From assembly GCF_000759675.1 (NCBI RefSeq), contig NZ_BAWM01000021.1, positions 124,001 through 188,000 on the forward strand: 64,000 nucleotides of DNA. The letters are read 5' to 3'. This stretch comes from Neobacillus niacini. Lineage in GTDB: Bacteria > Bacillota > Bacilli > Bacillales > Cytobacillaceae. Of this stretch, positions 1 through 8,959 are shown piece after piece (the first letter of the stretch is position 1; each line of letters starts with the position of its first letter). A model generated the notes under the pieces. The model had not been told where the DNA came from. It searched no databases and saw only the letters and a program-made list of their open reading frames with translations. Both the position numbers and the translations under genes were made by a program.

Positions 1-1
1 A

Positions 2-337
2 ACGATTGAACAGACAGTTTCTACGTTAAGCGGAGGAAATCAGCAAAAAGCCATAATTGCCCGCTGGATGATCCAAGAACCACGTATTCTTATCTTGGAT
101 GAGCCATGCCGCGGGGTCGATGTTGGTGCAAAAGCGGAAATCTTTGCGCAAATTAGCCACCTTGCCAAGCAAGGTGTCGGAATAATTATGATTTCTTCTG
201 AACTATCAGAGATCGTTGGCATGAGTGATCGAGCGATCGTCATGAGAGAGGGCGTTATTGCAGGTGAACTTAGCAAAGACATGATTACCTCTGATAATAT
301 TCTTAAATTAGCTTTTGGAGGTGGAATAAGTGCTTAA
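2..337 (+). CDS. Sugar ABC transporter ATP-binding protein, 3' part
   Basis: The gene enters from the left edge, so only the last 111 residues of the second ATPase domain are present. The ABC signature LSGGNQQK lies at about bases 26-49 and the Walker B motif ILILDEP follows at about 86-106. NQQK after LSGG is typical of the fused double-ATPase RbsA/XylG/MglA family, which powers import of ribose-like monosaccharides. The stop overlaps the GTG start of the permease gene by 8 bases, so the two are translationally coupled. The substrate cannot be read from this fragment. The periplasmic-type binding protein is not in the window. Confidence 0.93.
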   Translation, partial: TIEQTVSTLSGGNQQKAIIARWMIQEPRILILDEPCRGVDVGAKAEIFAQISHLAKQGVGIIMISSELSEIVGMSDRAIVMREGVIAGELSKDMITSDNILKLAFGGGISA

Positions 338-1334
338 CAATACTTCAACCAATTTGAATATAAATCAAAATAAGCAAACAACAAACTGGAAACAAAAGCT
401 TTATGTCATTTTTGATAAGGGAAGTACAACAATAGGACTTGCTCTGCTCTTTATCATTATGTCTATTATTACTACCGATTTTTTAACAGTTGATAACCTA
501 CTCAATGTCATGCGTCAATCCGCAGTCTTATGTATTATGGCCGTAGCCATGACCTTCATTATTATTACGGGAGGAATCGATTTAAGTGCGGGGTCACAGC
601 TGGCTGTCAGTGGCGTGGTAGTGAGTGGACTTATCGTGGCTGGTGTTCCGATTCCCCTTGCTATTCTTATTACTGTTTTGATAGGCGGGATGATTGGCCT
701 CTTTATGGGGACAGTTATTTCGACACAGAATATTCCTCCGTTTATTGTTACTTTAGCGATGACGACTATTCTCAGCGGTATTGCTTTTGTTTATACAGAA
801 GGTACGCCGGTAGTTATTACTGATGCTGTTTTCCGTCAAATAGGACGAGGATATCTTGGTCCGATTCCAACGGCGATAATCATCATGATCATTGTTGCCG
901 TCATTGGACATATCTTATTGTCGCACACTCGTTTCGGAAGGTATGTCTATACGATTGGTGACAATGAAGAAGCAGCTAGATTATGCGGTATTAATGTGAA
1001 ATGGGTTAAAACAGGCGTTTATGCTTTTGGTGGAGCAATAACAGCAATCGCTGGAATTGTCCTTGCCTCTCGTCTTTCTTCAGGATCACCGAATGCAGGT
1101 ACAGGTTCAGAATTAGACGCTATTGCTGCTGTTGTATTAGGTGGAACAAATCTTTTTGGCGGTGAAGGGAAAATTACTGGAACTTTAATGGGTGTGGCGA
1201 TTATTTCCATTCTGAACAACGGATTAAATTTATTAAATGTATCTTCCTACAATCAATTGATGATTAAAGGCGTTGTAATCTTGTTAGCAGTTTGGCTGAA
1301 TTCAATTAAAGCGAGAAAGAAAGCGAGTGTGTAG
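330..1334 (+). CDS. Sugar ABC transporter permease, RbsC family
   Basis: This 334-residue polytopic membrane protein belongs to the BPD_transp_2 family (RbsC/XylH/AraH). It has 8-10 hydrophobic segments and the family hallmark [17 protein letters not shown] near residue 80. The C-terminal part contains [20 protein letters not shown], also a strongly conserved stretch in RbsC. It starts with GTG inside the end of the ATPase gene, with GGAGGTGG just upstream as ribosome site. It forms the channel of the importer with the preceding ATPase. The following genes (a PfkB kinase and others) suggest the imported compound is a sugar or sugar derivative that is phosphorylated inside the cell. The exact sugar is unknown. 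Confidence 0.93.
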   Translation: MLNNTSTNLNINQNKQTTNWKQKLYVIFDKGSTTIGLALLFIIMSIITTDFLTVDNLLNVMRQSAVLCIMAVAMTFIIITGGIDLSAGSQLAVSGVVVSGLIVAGVPIPLAILITVLIGGMIGLFMGTVISTQNIPPFIVTLAMTTILSGIAFVYTEGTPVVITDAVFRQIGRGYLGPIPTAIIIMIIVAVIGHILLSHTRFGRYVYTIGDNEEAARLCGINVKWVKTGVYAFGGAITAIAGIVLASRLSSGSPNAGTGSELDAIAAVVLGGTNLFGGEGKITGTLMGVAIISILNNGLNLLNVSSYNQLMIKGVVILLAVWLNSIKARKKASV

Positions 1335-1339
1335 GTAAA

Positions 1340-2179
1340 ATGAGCGGCGGTATATTTCCAGAAAAGAAATTTATTTTAGAGAATTTATTTAATGTTCGTA
1401 AACCAATTATAGGAATGGTTCATTTAAAACCACTTCCAGGTGCTCCACATTACAAAGGTGAAAGCATGGATGAAATCGTTGAGTTTGCACTAGAGGATGT
1501 TCGGCGACTGGAGGAAGGTGGAGTTGATGGATTACAAATAGAAAATGCATGGGACATTCCCTTCCCAAAACCTGAGGATTTTAGCTTTGAAACAGTAGCT
1601 GCAATGACAGCTATAGGAGTAGAAATTGCTAAAGCTTCAAAGCTGCCACTGGGTGTGAACTGTTTAGCTAATGCGGTTATTCCAGCTATTGCAATTGCCA
1701 AAGCATGTAAAGCCAAATGGGTTAGATCTAACCAATGGGTTAACGCTTATGTCGCTAATGAAGGGATCGTCGAAGGGGCATCGGCCAAAGCCATGAGATA
1801 TAAAGCAAATCTTTTCGGTGACGATATTAAAGTCATGGCTGATGTTCACGTGAAACATGGAAGCCATTCCATCGTTGCAGATCGCAGCTTAGCTGAGCAA
1901 ACAAGGGACAATGAGTTCTTTGATGCGGATATATTAATTGCTACAGGAAACAGAACGGGTGACGAAACTTCATTAGATGAGCTTATTGGAATTAAGGAAT
2001 CTGCAAGTTTGCCTGTCATAATTGGAAGCGGTATGACTGTCGAAAATGCCAAAAAGATTATGTCTATCGCTGATGGTGCCATTGTCGGAAGTTTCTTAAA
2101 GGAGAACGGAAATTGGTGGGAGAGAGTGGATACTGAAAGAGTAAAACAGTTTATGGATCAAGTAAACTCACTCCGGTAG
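1340..2179 (+). CDS. BtpA/SgcQ family protein
   Basis: This 279-residue protein has family marks of BtpA (PF03437): KPIIGMVHLKPLPGAP near the N-terminus, GVDGLQIENAWD, and a C-terminal GSGMTVENAKK followed by ADGAIVGSFLK, which looks like a TIM-barrel phosphate-binding end. BtpA is known from cyanobacteria as a photosystem I assembly factor. The relatives in sugar operons (SgcQ of E. coli) are presumed enzymes of unknown reaction, and this copy fits that second group. It starts 6 bases after the permease stop and is followed after 17 bases by the PfkB kinase, so it is part of the same operon. The ribosome site is weak (AGGTA), consistent with coupled translation. Confidence 0.88.
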   Translation: MSGGIFPEKKFILENLFNVRKPIIGMVHLKPLPGAPHYKGESMDEIVEFALEDVRRLEEGGVDGLQIENAWDIPFPKPEDFSFETVAAMTAIGVEIAKASKLPLGVNCLANAVIPAIAIAKACKAKWVRSNQWVNAYVANEGIVEGASAKAMRYKANLFGDDIKVMADVHVKHGSHSIVADRSLAEQTRDNEFFDADILIATGNRTGDETSLDELIGIKESASLPVIIGSGMTVENAKKIMSIADGAIVGSFLKENGNWWERVDTERVKQFMDQVNSLR

Positions 2180-2196
2180 AATAGGATGTCTTAAAA

Positions 2197-3102
2197 ATGG
2201 TAAAAGTTGCGGTGCATGGGTTTATTAACGTGGATTTAATTGGACTGGTAGATCAGTTTTCTGAAATGGATCAGGAAGTGGAATGCAGGGACCTGCAAAT
2301 AACCCCGGGTGGATCGGCAGCAAATGTTGCTGTCGGTCTCTCACGTTTGGGGGAGGAAGTTTATTTTTTAGGTGCCGTTGGTGAAGATTCGTATACTTCA
2401 TTTTTATTAGAGAGCTTGGAAAAAGCTAAATTGGACTACATCCAAAAAGTATCAGGGGGGACTTCGGGTACTGTAATGGTTTTGGTAAATCGTTTAGGAT
2501 TACGAACAATGTATACCTTCCCGGGAGCAAATACAAATTTCGAGCCAAATTTAGTTCCGAGGGATTTTTATGAAAGCATTGATTTGCTTCACCTAAGCAG
2601 TCCTCATCTGGACATGGCTCCATCACTCTTTCAATGGAAGGAAAAGTCCCCCAGACTTAAGATTTCTTTTGATCCAAGTGCATTATTGACTAAGAAGGGC
2701 TTACAGCATTTAAGACCATTTTTCTCAAAGACAGATATATTATTTGTAAACCGCTCTGAATTAAATGATTTGTTCCCAAATCATGATGTTGATTATTCGA
2801 TCCGGTCGCTTCACGATTTAGGTATTAATCAAATATTTGTTAAATTAGGAAGAGAGGGCGCACTGTCAAGTTTTATTACAGAAGGAAGCCGCTGCAATCA
2901 GCTTCTCCTTCCATCTTTAAAGGTTGAACCGATTGATTCAACCGGTGCGGGTGATGCTTTTGCCGTAGGTGCCCTATATGGAATTAATCGAGACTGGTCG
3001 CAGAAGACCATATTGCAGGCTGGGATTAAACTTGGGGCTGGTGCTGTATCACAAACCGGTGCCAGAAAAGGGCTGCCTTATTCTTTTGAAGCAGGAGTGT
3101 AG
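2197..3102 (+). CDS. PfkB family carbohydrate kinase
   Basis: This 301-residue kinase of the ribokinase/PfkB superfamily has the N-terminal signature GGSAANVAVGLSRLG (about residues 38-52) and the C-terminal signature DSTGAGDAFAVGAL (about 248-261), which carries the anion hole and the catalytic Asp of GAGD. Family members phosphorylate sugars or nucleosides with ATP. Its position behind a ribose-type ABC importer suggests that it phosphorylates the imported compound. The gene ends 6 bases before the M20 gene. The substrate is not predictable from sequence alone. Confidence 0.9.
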   Translation: MVKVAVHGFINVDLIGLVDQFSEMDQEVECRDLQITPGGSAANVAVGLSRLGEEVYFLGAVGEDSYTSFLLESLEKAKLDYIQKVSGGTSGTVMVLVNRLGLRTMYTFPGANTNFEPNLVPRDFYESIDLLHLSSPHLDMAPSLFQWKEKSPRLKISFDPSALLTKKGLQHLRPFFSKTDILFVNRSELNDLFPNHDVDYSIRSLHDLGINQIFVKLGREGALSSFITEGSRCNQLLLPSLKVEPIDSTGAGDAFAVGALYGINRDWSQKTILQAGIKLGAGAVSQTGARKGLPYSFEAGV

Positions 3103-3108
3103 CTAATC

Positions 3109-4305
3109 ATGGATATCCAAAGTGTATTTCAATATATTGACGAAGAAGATGCCATACAGTTTTTACAGTCTTTAATTCAGGTAAATACCATCAATCCACC
3201 GGGTATGGAAAAAGCGTTGGCTGATAGGATCAGTCAGCGCTTAGCAAATTCTGATTTGTTAATGCAGTCTGATTTTGTTGATAAAGATAGGGAAAATTTA
3301 ATCGTTTCTTATATTAATGAAGGATTATTACCTGATCGTTCGAAAACGCTAATATTTAGCGGTCATTTCGATACCGTCCCAGTCGGGAATGTAGAATGGA
3401 CCTACCCGATATTTGAAGGGAGACGAGTTGGAGATCGGATTTATGGACGGGGCTCAACAGATATGAAAAGTGGTGTAGCCGCCATGATTGTAGCAATGGA
3501 ATGTGTCCAAAAAGCAGGAATTAAATTGAACGGCACCCTTCAATTTGTCGGAACTGTTGGGGAAGAAGTAGATTGTATAGGCGCCAAAACGGTGGTCAAA
3601 AAAGGACAGATTGATCAAGCCTCAGCGATGGTCATTAGTGAACCTACTTCGAATCAGCCCGTGATTGCCCACAAGGGAGTATTGTGGCTTAAAATTTCTA
3701 TGTATGGAAAAACAGCCCACGGTTCGATGCCCTCACAAGGAATCAATGCAATATTAGCGATGAACCATTTTATAAATGAATTAAATAGCTATGTTATCCG
3801 TTATGATGACCACGAGATATTAGGCGGTTCTACATTGAATATTGGTATGATCAATGGGGGAGTTGGAACGAATGTAGTTCCGGATAAATGTACCATAACG
3901 ATTGATATTCGGACAGTGCCGGGACAAACACATTCAGAAATTATCGGAGATATTAAAGAACTTTTACAAAAGGTATCTAAAATAATGAACGTATCGTTTG
4001 AACTAGACATTCTCAATGACATGGGCTGTGTCTATACTCCTCCAAACCATCCCTTTGTCGATTTAGCGGTAATGACGGCTCAAGGCATCAATAACCAGAA
4101 AAGCCTAGTTCCGGGAGGAGTTAATTATTACACTGATGGATCCATCTATAAAGGCCACTTGCCGGATGTTCCAATATTAATCTATGGACCTGGAGAGCCT
4201 AAACAAGCTCACCAGCCTGATGAATGGGTAGATGTTCATAAATACCTTGAATCTATTAAATTTTACATCGCCCTAGCAATCCAGTATCTAGGTAAGCAAG
4301 GGTGA
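3109..4305 (+). CDS. M20 family metallo-amidohydrolase (ArgE/DapE type)
   Basis: This 398-residue M20 family protein has the motif SGHFDTVPVG (about residues 83-92, first metal ligand His and catalytic Asp), GRGSTDMKSG (about 114-123, bridging Asp) and VGEEVDCIGA (about 148-157, catalytic Glu pair). The dimerisation domain follows (TAHGSMPSQGINAI), and a late GEPKQAHQPDEW carries the last His ligand. The family removes N-acyl groups or cleaves dipeptides using two zinc or cobalt ions. In this operon it probably acts on an amide-containing sugar derivative or an acylated amino acid; this is inference. No signal peptide is seen, so it is cytoplasmic. Confidence 0.9.
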   Translation: MDIQSVFQYIDEEDAIQFLQSLIQVNTINPPGMEKALADRISQRLANSDLLMQSDFVDKDRENLIVSYINEGLLPDRSKTLIFSGHFDTVPVGNVEWTYPIFEGRRVGDRIYGRGSTDMKSGVAAMIVAMECVQKAGIKLNGTLQFVGTVGEEVDCIGAKTVVKKGQIDQASAMVISEPTSNQPVIAHKGVLWLKISMYGKTAHGSMPSQGINAILAMNHFINELNSYVIRYDDHEILGGSTLNIGMINGGVGTNVVPDKCTITIDIRTVPGQTHSEIIGDIKELLQKVSKIMNVSFELDILNDMGCVYTPPNHPFVDLAVMTAQGINNQKSLVPGGVNYYTDGSIYKGHLPDVPILIYGPGEPKQAHQPDEWVDVHKYLESIKFYIALAIQYLGKQG

Positions 4306-4425
4306 AGCATATGCGGAGGGACGGTTATATCGCTTCCTCTTCTATCAGTTGGGTGCTTGTTATCACAGATAATTCCTTCCAGTCTTGGAGGTTTTAAGTT
4401 ACAGAATAGAAAGGATAAATAAGTA

Positions 4426-5118
4426 TTGGATATAAAAGTCGTTGTTATCACAGGTGCGGGAAGCGGACTAGGTGCTTCTTTGGCTAAGAAATATTCTGTT
4501 ATGGGATGCCACGTATGTTTGCTGGGGAGAACGGTATCAAAACTTGAACGGATAGCTGAACAATTAACCAATAGCTATTCGATTTACGAAGTAGACGTGA
4601 CATCCAGAAATGCAGTAGCAAATGTGATGGAGTCTATTAAAGAAGAAGCGGGACCTATTGATCTTCTAATCAATAATGCCGGACTTGGGGTATTTGATTT
4701 GGCTGAAAATTTAGTAGAAGAAGCTGTGCATGATATGATTGATATTAATCTAAAGGGCACGATATTCTGTACTCAAGAAGTACTGCCGAGCATGAAAAAG
4801 CACAATCAAGGAATCGTTGTAAACGTTATTTCGACTGCTGGAGTTGAAGGGAAAGTTAACGAGACAGTTTATTGTGCAAGTAAATTTGGTGTACGAGGAT
4901 TCACCGAGAGTCTTGCTCTTGAACTGAAAGAAACAGGGATAAGGGTGTTAGGTGCTTATATGGGCGGAATGAAATCTCCATTCTGGGATGGAATTTTATC
5001 AGCTGAAAGAATAAAGGACTTTATGGACCCCGATGATGTAGCCGACATCATTATTGAAAACACGAAACCTCGAAAAAATATTACCGTAACCGAAGTAATT
5101 ATTAAGAACAAGATGTGA
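4426..5118 (+). CDS. Short-chain dehydrogenase/reductase
   Basis: This 230-residue classical SDR shows TGAGSGLG near the N-terminus (dinucleotide binding), NNAG near residue 83 and the active-site YCASK near residue 148 with an upstream Ser. Such enzymes oxidise or reduce hydroxyl/keto groups with NAD(P). The start is a TTG preceded by AAAGGA at a suitable distance. It lies 120 bases after the M20 gene on the same strand and is probably the last gene of the sugar operon. The interval contains no obvious terminator. Confidence 0.88.
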   Translation: MDIKVVVITGAGSGLGASLAKKYSVMGCHVCLLGRTVSKLERIAEQLTNSYSIYEVDVTSRNAVANVMESIKEEAGPIDLLINNAGLGVFDLAENLVEEAVHDMIDINLKGTIFCTQEVLPSMKKHNQGIVVNVISTAGVEGKVNETVYCASKFGVRGFTESLALELKETGIRVLGAYMGGMKSPFWDGILSAERIKDFMDPDDVADIIIENTKPRKNITVTEVIIKNKM

Positions 5119-5827
5119 TTTAATAACGTTGCCTGTCTCATTCAATGCACTTACTCCTTTTACAACCATTACATAATGAGGGGAAGACTCAGACCATCAA
5201 GTATACTTTAAGTGAAATGGAAATTTAAAAATAAAGGTGCTAGGGACCATCCAGATAATTTCTAGTTTGTTCATATCTTCTTTCCTTCACATTTACTCCG
5301 CGGCTTTTGACATTGTAAAAGGATTCGACTGTCATAATACCGAAAAGGGACTGGAGTTATCTATTTAAATAGTGGAAACAGATTTCGACCTCTTTTTTCT
5401 GTAATATTGATTAAGAAGCTTGTCTTTAAAGGAGTTAAGCCCAATTTAATCAATCGATTGTGTAAAAGGAAAAAAACAAGGTATTTGCCAAACTATGCAG
5501 TTTTAAGGGGAAACTGTACATTTCAGGGGATTTGGCAAGATAATCTATAAAATCTACACTATTTACCGACAATTATTTTACCTAAATCAAGAGAGAAAGC
5601 TTTAAATAACGGGATTTATTCCATTTTCACACAAACGTTTGATTACCATGTCATCATGAAAGGACCCGTCGTTAATTGTAGAAAGCCATTTTTTTTGGCT
5701 ATCTTTGAGGTATTCTAGAAGAAAGCAAAGCTTTTCCTCGACAAGAAATACTCTTGAAATGAGGCTAAAGTTCGTTTTTTAAAAGGGTTCGCAGCACTTT
5801 TAATCAAACGTTTGTGTAGGGCGAAAG
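5119..5827. other. Gene-free stretch with palindromic CG-centred boxes
   Basis: I see no convincing gene here. It holds three CG-centred palindromes: CAATCGATTG at 5451-5460, CAAACGTTTG at 5632-5641 and CAAACGTTTG at 5805-5814, each flanked by AT-rich sequence of the type TTTAATC...TGTGT. The 5632 copy is in the opposite orientation to the 5805 copy. Such palindromes resemble LacI- or TetR-family operators, but no regulator gene lies next to them. Confidence 0.5.
5781..5820 (+). repeat. About 40-bp dispersed repeat, copy 1 (ends in CAAACGTTTG)
   Basis: The block reads AAAAGGGTTCGCAGCACTTT, then TAATC, CAAACGTTTG and TGTAGG. Closely related blocks occur at 7276-7315 and 56275-56315 in the same orientation, all in gene-poor DNA. 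The function is unknown. Confidence 0.6.
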
Positions 5828-6055
5828 ATGTTGAGATCATGGCGAAGGTACTGGTGGTACTCTCATTGGTTACTGGGTACTTCAACTGATTCTAGCAATA
5901 ATATCCTTACTAGTGTCAGTAACGGTACTTATTTAAATCTTGTTACGATAAACGGAATGCCTGTTACACAGAATGGGTGGTATCAAGTGTTTGTGCCTAA
6001 TTCATCAACTACTGGTTGGGTACATGGAGATTATATCAAACTAGTAACTAACTAA
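5828..6055 (+). pseudogene. SH3b-domain fragment, probably frameshifted
   Basis: The reading frame encodes 75 residues whose last 45 resemble a bacterial SH3 (SH3b) fold: GTYLNLVT, then NGWYQVFVP and a final GWVHGDYIKLVT. The first 20 residues are arginine/tryptophan-rich and not SH3-like. In the next frame an ATG at 5839 encodes a short hydrophobic start (MAKVLVVLSLVTGYFN) ending at 5889, like the beginning of a signal peptide. The simplest reading is a small secreted SH3b protein broken by a frameshift near 5885. A strong hairpin follows, so the 3' end may be original. Confidence 0.45.
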
Positions 6056-6061
6056 AAATAT

Positions 6062-6106
6062 GAGGGTGTCCCAAAAGTATAACTTTTAGGGGCACCCCTT
6101 TTTGTG
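6062..6106 (+). terminator. Hairpin terminator after the SH3b fragment
   Basis: GGGTGTCCCAAAAGT pairs imperfectly with ACTTTTAGGGGCACCC and is followed by a T-run (TTTTTGTG). Confidence 0.7.
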
Positions 6107-6113
6107 TAGAAAA

Positions 6114-6250
6114 CATGGGGACGGTTCTGATGGCTTTTATCTCTTCGGGTATCTGGTAAATAGGCTTCCTCGTTATGGTAGTAGTCGCGAGCAGTGATAT
6201 CATTGAAACGTTCAACAGGAGAAAGAACCATGAGAACCGTCCCCGTGGCT
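6114..6250. repeat. GGGGACGGTTCT inverted-repeat element, copy 1
   Basis: The left end CATGGGGACGGTTCTGATGG and the right end GAACCATGAGAACCGTCCCC are near-perfect inverted repeats enclosing about 95 bp with no gene. Two further copies lie at 7592-7644 and 8942-9153. Repeats with this core are common in Bacillaceae and, from general knowledge, resemble REP/IS200-like palindromes mobilised by a Y1 transposase. No transposase of that kind is in this window. Confidence 0.7.
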
Positions 6251-6402
6251 CCATGCAAAAGTGCTGGATTTTGGAATAAAACCTTTTAGGAAATTGGATA
6301 TTTATGTTAAAATGTAGAAGTGAATGTAAAGGGTGTTCATTAAACTTTAAGGGTAGGGTTGTTACAAATTTTCTTGAATTGAGGTATGAGCGGGGGATTT
6401 TA

Positions 6403-7011
6403 ATGAAAATATTAAACAAATTGCCAAAAAGTAACCCACGTTTACATTTGGACCTAATTAAAAGTGGATGGGTTCCAATGAAAGAACCTAAGAAATTAAT
6501 TAGTGCTATTTTGTTATCGATTCCTTTAATGATTGTCGCTGCAATCATCTCTATTGGGATAATAAATATCTTTTCCTCTATTTCTTTGAGCGATTTTGGA
6601 CTGACGTCAAATTCATTATCAATAGCCATTAACTTAGATATTATTTTTTGGCTAGTCTTACTAATAATCCTTCACGAATTACTCCATTTGATTTTCATTC
6701 CTAATTTTATTAAATCAGAAAAAACATATGTAGGTCTTACTCTTTTCGGGGGTTTTGTCATAACGGAGGAGGAGATTTTTAAATCAAGATATCTCTTCAT
6801 TACAATTGCTCCTTTCATGATTCTTTCAATCATTTTGCCATTACTATTAGGTGTATTTGGACTGTTAACACCGACATTAAAATTTTTGATCCTTCTAAAC
6901 TCTATGGCATCATCCGTTGATATCCTTAATCTTCTTCTTTTGATTAAACAGGTTCCGAATCATGCAATTCTAAAAAATAATGGAACAAATACTTATTGGA
7001 AACACACATAA
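6403..7011 (+). CDS. DUF3267 putative membrane zincin
   Basis: This 202-residue membrane protein has four to five hydrophobic segments and a HELLH motif (in IILHELLHLIFIP, about residues 86-98) inside a transmembrane helix, followed by an aromatic-rich loop. This is the pattern of DUF3267, a family of putative intramembrane zinc proteins found in many bacilli. I chose the ATG at 6403 because GGGGGAT lies about 6 bases upstream; the frame stays open to 6304 but those residues look non-coding. It stands alone between repeat elements. The true substrate is unknown. Confidence 0.78.
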   Translation: MKILNKLPKSNPRLHLDLIKSGWVPMKEPKKLISAILLSIPLMIVAAIISIGIINIFSSISLSDFGLTSNSLSIAINLDIIFWLVLLIILHELLHLIFIPNFIKSEKTYVGLTLFGGFVITEEEIFKSRYLFITIAPFMILSIILPLLLGVFGLLTPTLKFLILLNSMASSVDILNLLLLIKQVPNHAILKNNGTNTYWKHT

Positions 7012-7127
7012 ATGTAAGAAAACTATAAATAGAAAGTTTCCTTATTTAAGTGAGTTTTTCTACCATACCTTTAAGCATAACTATTATAGAGCGTTCTTCC
7101 GTACAAGGGCGCAATTGCTGAAGATTA

Positions 7128-7172
7128 AAAGCCTAATTCCTCGCTAAAAATACTGAGGGACTAGGTTTTTTT
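7128..7172 (+). terminator. Hairpin terminator
   Basis: AAAGCCTAATTCCTC pairs with GAGGGACTAGGTTT and is followed by a T-run. It lies about 115 bp after the DUF3267 gene. Confidence 0.7.
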
Positions 7173-7275
7173 ATCTTTCAATTCTTTATGGTGTATTAAC
7201 TAGTGCAGAATAGTTGAGAAAAAAAACTTCTTTTCGACAAAAGTTTTATTAAATAACAGCTCCCTTTTCTTTTTT

Positions 7276-7315
7276 CAAAAGGGTTCACGGCACTTTTAAT
7301 CAATCGTTTAGTTGG
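7276..7315 (+). repeat. About 40-bp dispersed repeat, copy 2
   Basis: CAAAAGGGTTCACGGCACTT, then TTAATCAATCGTTTAGTTGG. It differs at few positions from the copies at 5781 and 56275. Confidence 0.6.
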
Positions 7316-7591
7316 TTTTCAATTTGTATAGGTTTGTCAGGAAACATAATTTATTAGTTTCTATTGTCATTTTTGAGGATATTTTTTCCTAATTGCAAAT
7401 TTTTTTCACCAATTTATTTTCCTGAAAATGAAAGAAAGATCATTTAATAAAGGGGCACAATGCAATCTAATCAATCGTTTGTTTAATAGATTCAATATCA
7501 ACTAATCGATTGATTAGAATCGCTGTACATGTTGTTAATGCTATGTTTGCTCTTCCTTAGAGGGATGGAAATTGTCGATAAGCTGAGACAG

Positions 7592-7644
7592 ACCATGGGG
7601 ACGGTTCTGCTGGCTTTTTTTACCTTGAGAACCGTCCCTGTGGC
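7592..7644. repeat. GGGGACGGTTCT inverted-repeat element, copy 2 (compact)
   Basis: Only the two ends remain: ATGGGGACGGTTCT and AGAACCGTCCCTGTGG with about 18 bp between them, so the element folds as one long hairpin. It is probably a deletion derivative of the longer copies at 6114 and 8942. Confidence 0.65.
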
Positions 7645-7720
7645 ATTCCGCATTACCCTTTTATATCTATAAATGATATATTTTAGAGGTGCATTTGAGA
7701 TAATTAAAAAAGGGGTTTGT

Positions 7721-8959
7721 ATGAGGGATATTATGAATAATTTAAATAAAAAAATATATTATATTATCGTGTGGATTGTAATAGCCATTATGATTTCTGG
7801 TTTGTTAATTGATAACCCACGGTTTGGTGAATTCGGAGTTGTTTACCTATCCCACAGTATACTAGTGTTCATTCTGTCTGTTTGTTTACTGCTTTATCCT
7901 AAGAATGGTACAGATATTCTAAGATTGACCATCATCATCGTCGCATCCGTTTACTTTTATGCACTTTTCCTTTTTTATCCGGAGACGTGGTCCACCTTTA
8001 TTTTTCTATGTTTTATTCCAGCTCTTTCAATCTTATATTTTGATTCAAAGCTTTTTTATTTTTCTTTGTTATTAAACGGTATATTAATCATGATTATTTT
8101 TGGATATATCATTTTGATTGATCGAGGAGTGCAATATCCCTATATAGACGAGGATCCAATAGGAAATTTCATTAATTTTATTGCGAGTCAAATCATTATC
8201 TATTTTATTTTTTATTTAACGAATGGACGAATTAAAAAACAACAAATATATTACGAACAAATACAAAATTCTGAGCGTTTGAAGTCAAGCGGCCAGCTTG
8301 CAGCGGCTGTTGCACATGAAATTAGAAATCCTCTGACCGTTGTGAATGGTTTTTTACAGCTATTTGAGCAAGACTCTTCCTTTAGTGATGATCGAAAGAG
8401 ACATTTTACTTTGATGATTGATGAATTAAACACGGCTGAACAGGTTATTTCTCAATTTTTATCTATTGCTAAACCAGATAAAGAGAATGTAACTGAAAAT
8501 GTTGATGTAAAGGTTGTGCTTCAGAGTGTAACAGATTTGCTTTATTCATATGGACTGTTACATGATAATCGGATTGAATTAAACGTAACAGGAGATTGTA
8601 CGATTTCAGCTAATAACATAGAGTTTAAACAATTACTCATAAATATTATTAAAAATGCCATTGAGGCTTCTAATATGGGTGATCTAGTTCTAGTGACAGC
8701 TGGAAGGGAAAAAGATTTTGTTGTCATTAACGTAATTGATCACGGACGAGGAATGTCAGAAGCAGAAATTGCATCTTTAGGTACTCCTTTTTATTCTTTA
8801 AAAAGTAAAGGAACAGGATTAGGGATGATGATTTGCTTTAACATTGTTGATAAATTTAAAGGCACGATTGACTTCCAATCCTCTATAGGTCATGGAACCA
8901 CCGTTACGATACGCTTTCCATCTTCAGAACCAGAAGGAGGGCCAAGGGGACGGTTCTGA
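7721..8959 (+). CDS. Orphan sensor histidine kinase, KinB-like, 3' end altered by a repeat
   Basis: The product has 412 residues. Six hydrophobic segments (about residues 10-165) are followed by a HisKA domain with phospho-acceptor H199 in VAHEIRNPL, and an HATPase domain with N-box NIIKNAIEAS, G1 DHGRGMSE and G2 GTGLGMMI. The small extracellular loops and six membrane spans recall B. subtilis KinB, a sporulation phosphorelay kinase. No response regulator is next to it, which also fits a phosphorelay kinase (inference). I chose the ATG at 7721 for its AAAGGGG ribosome site. The last five residues and the TGA stop lie inside a GGGGACGGTTCT element, so an insertion has replaced the original tail. 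Confidence 0.88.
   Translation: MRDIMNNLNKKIYYIIVWIVIAIMISGLLIDNPRFGEFGVVYLSHSILVFILSVCLLLYPKNGTDILRLTIIIVASVYFYALFLFYPETWSTFIFLCFIPALSILYFDSKLFYFSLLLNGILIMIIFGYIILIDRGVQYPYIDEDPIGNFINFIASQIIIYFIFYLTNGRIKKQQIYYEQIQNSERLKSSGQLAAAVAHEIRNPLTVVNGFLQLFEQDSSFSDDRKRHFTLMIDELNTAEQVISQFLSIAKPDKENVTENVDVKVVLQSVTDLLYSYGLLHDNRIELNVTGDCTISANNIEFKQLLINIIKNAIEASNMGDLVLVTAGREKDFVVINVIDHGRGMSEAEIASLGTPFYSLKSKGTGLGMMICFNIVDKFKGTIDFQSSIGHGTTVTIRFPSSEPEGGPRGRF

Larger units (their letters stand above)
7012..7720. other. Gene-free, repeat-rich stretch
   Basis: No gene was seen. It contains a terminator hairpin (7128-7172), the second copy of the 40-bp repeat (7276-7315), a further CAATCGTTTG box at 7472-7481, a CTAATC-N4-GATTAG palindrome at 7502-7517, and a compact GGGGACGGTTCT element (7592-7644). 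The CG-centred boxes match those at 5.4-5.8 kb. Confidence 0.55.

Noticed and set aside
7081..7126. CTTCCGTACAAGGGCGCAAT segment as a known dispersed repeat
   Set aside because: It looks familiar from Bacillus genomes, but there is no second copy in the window to confirm it.
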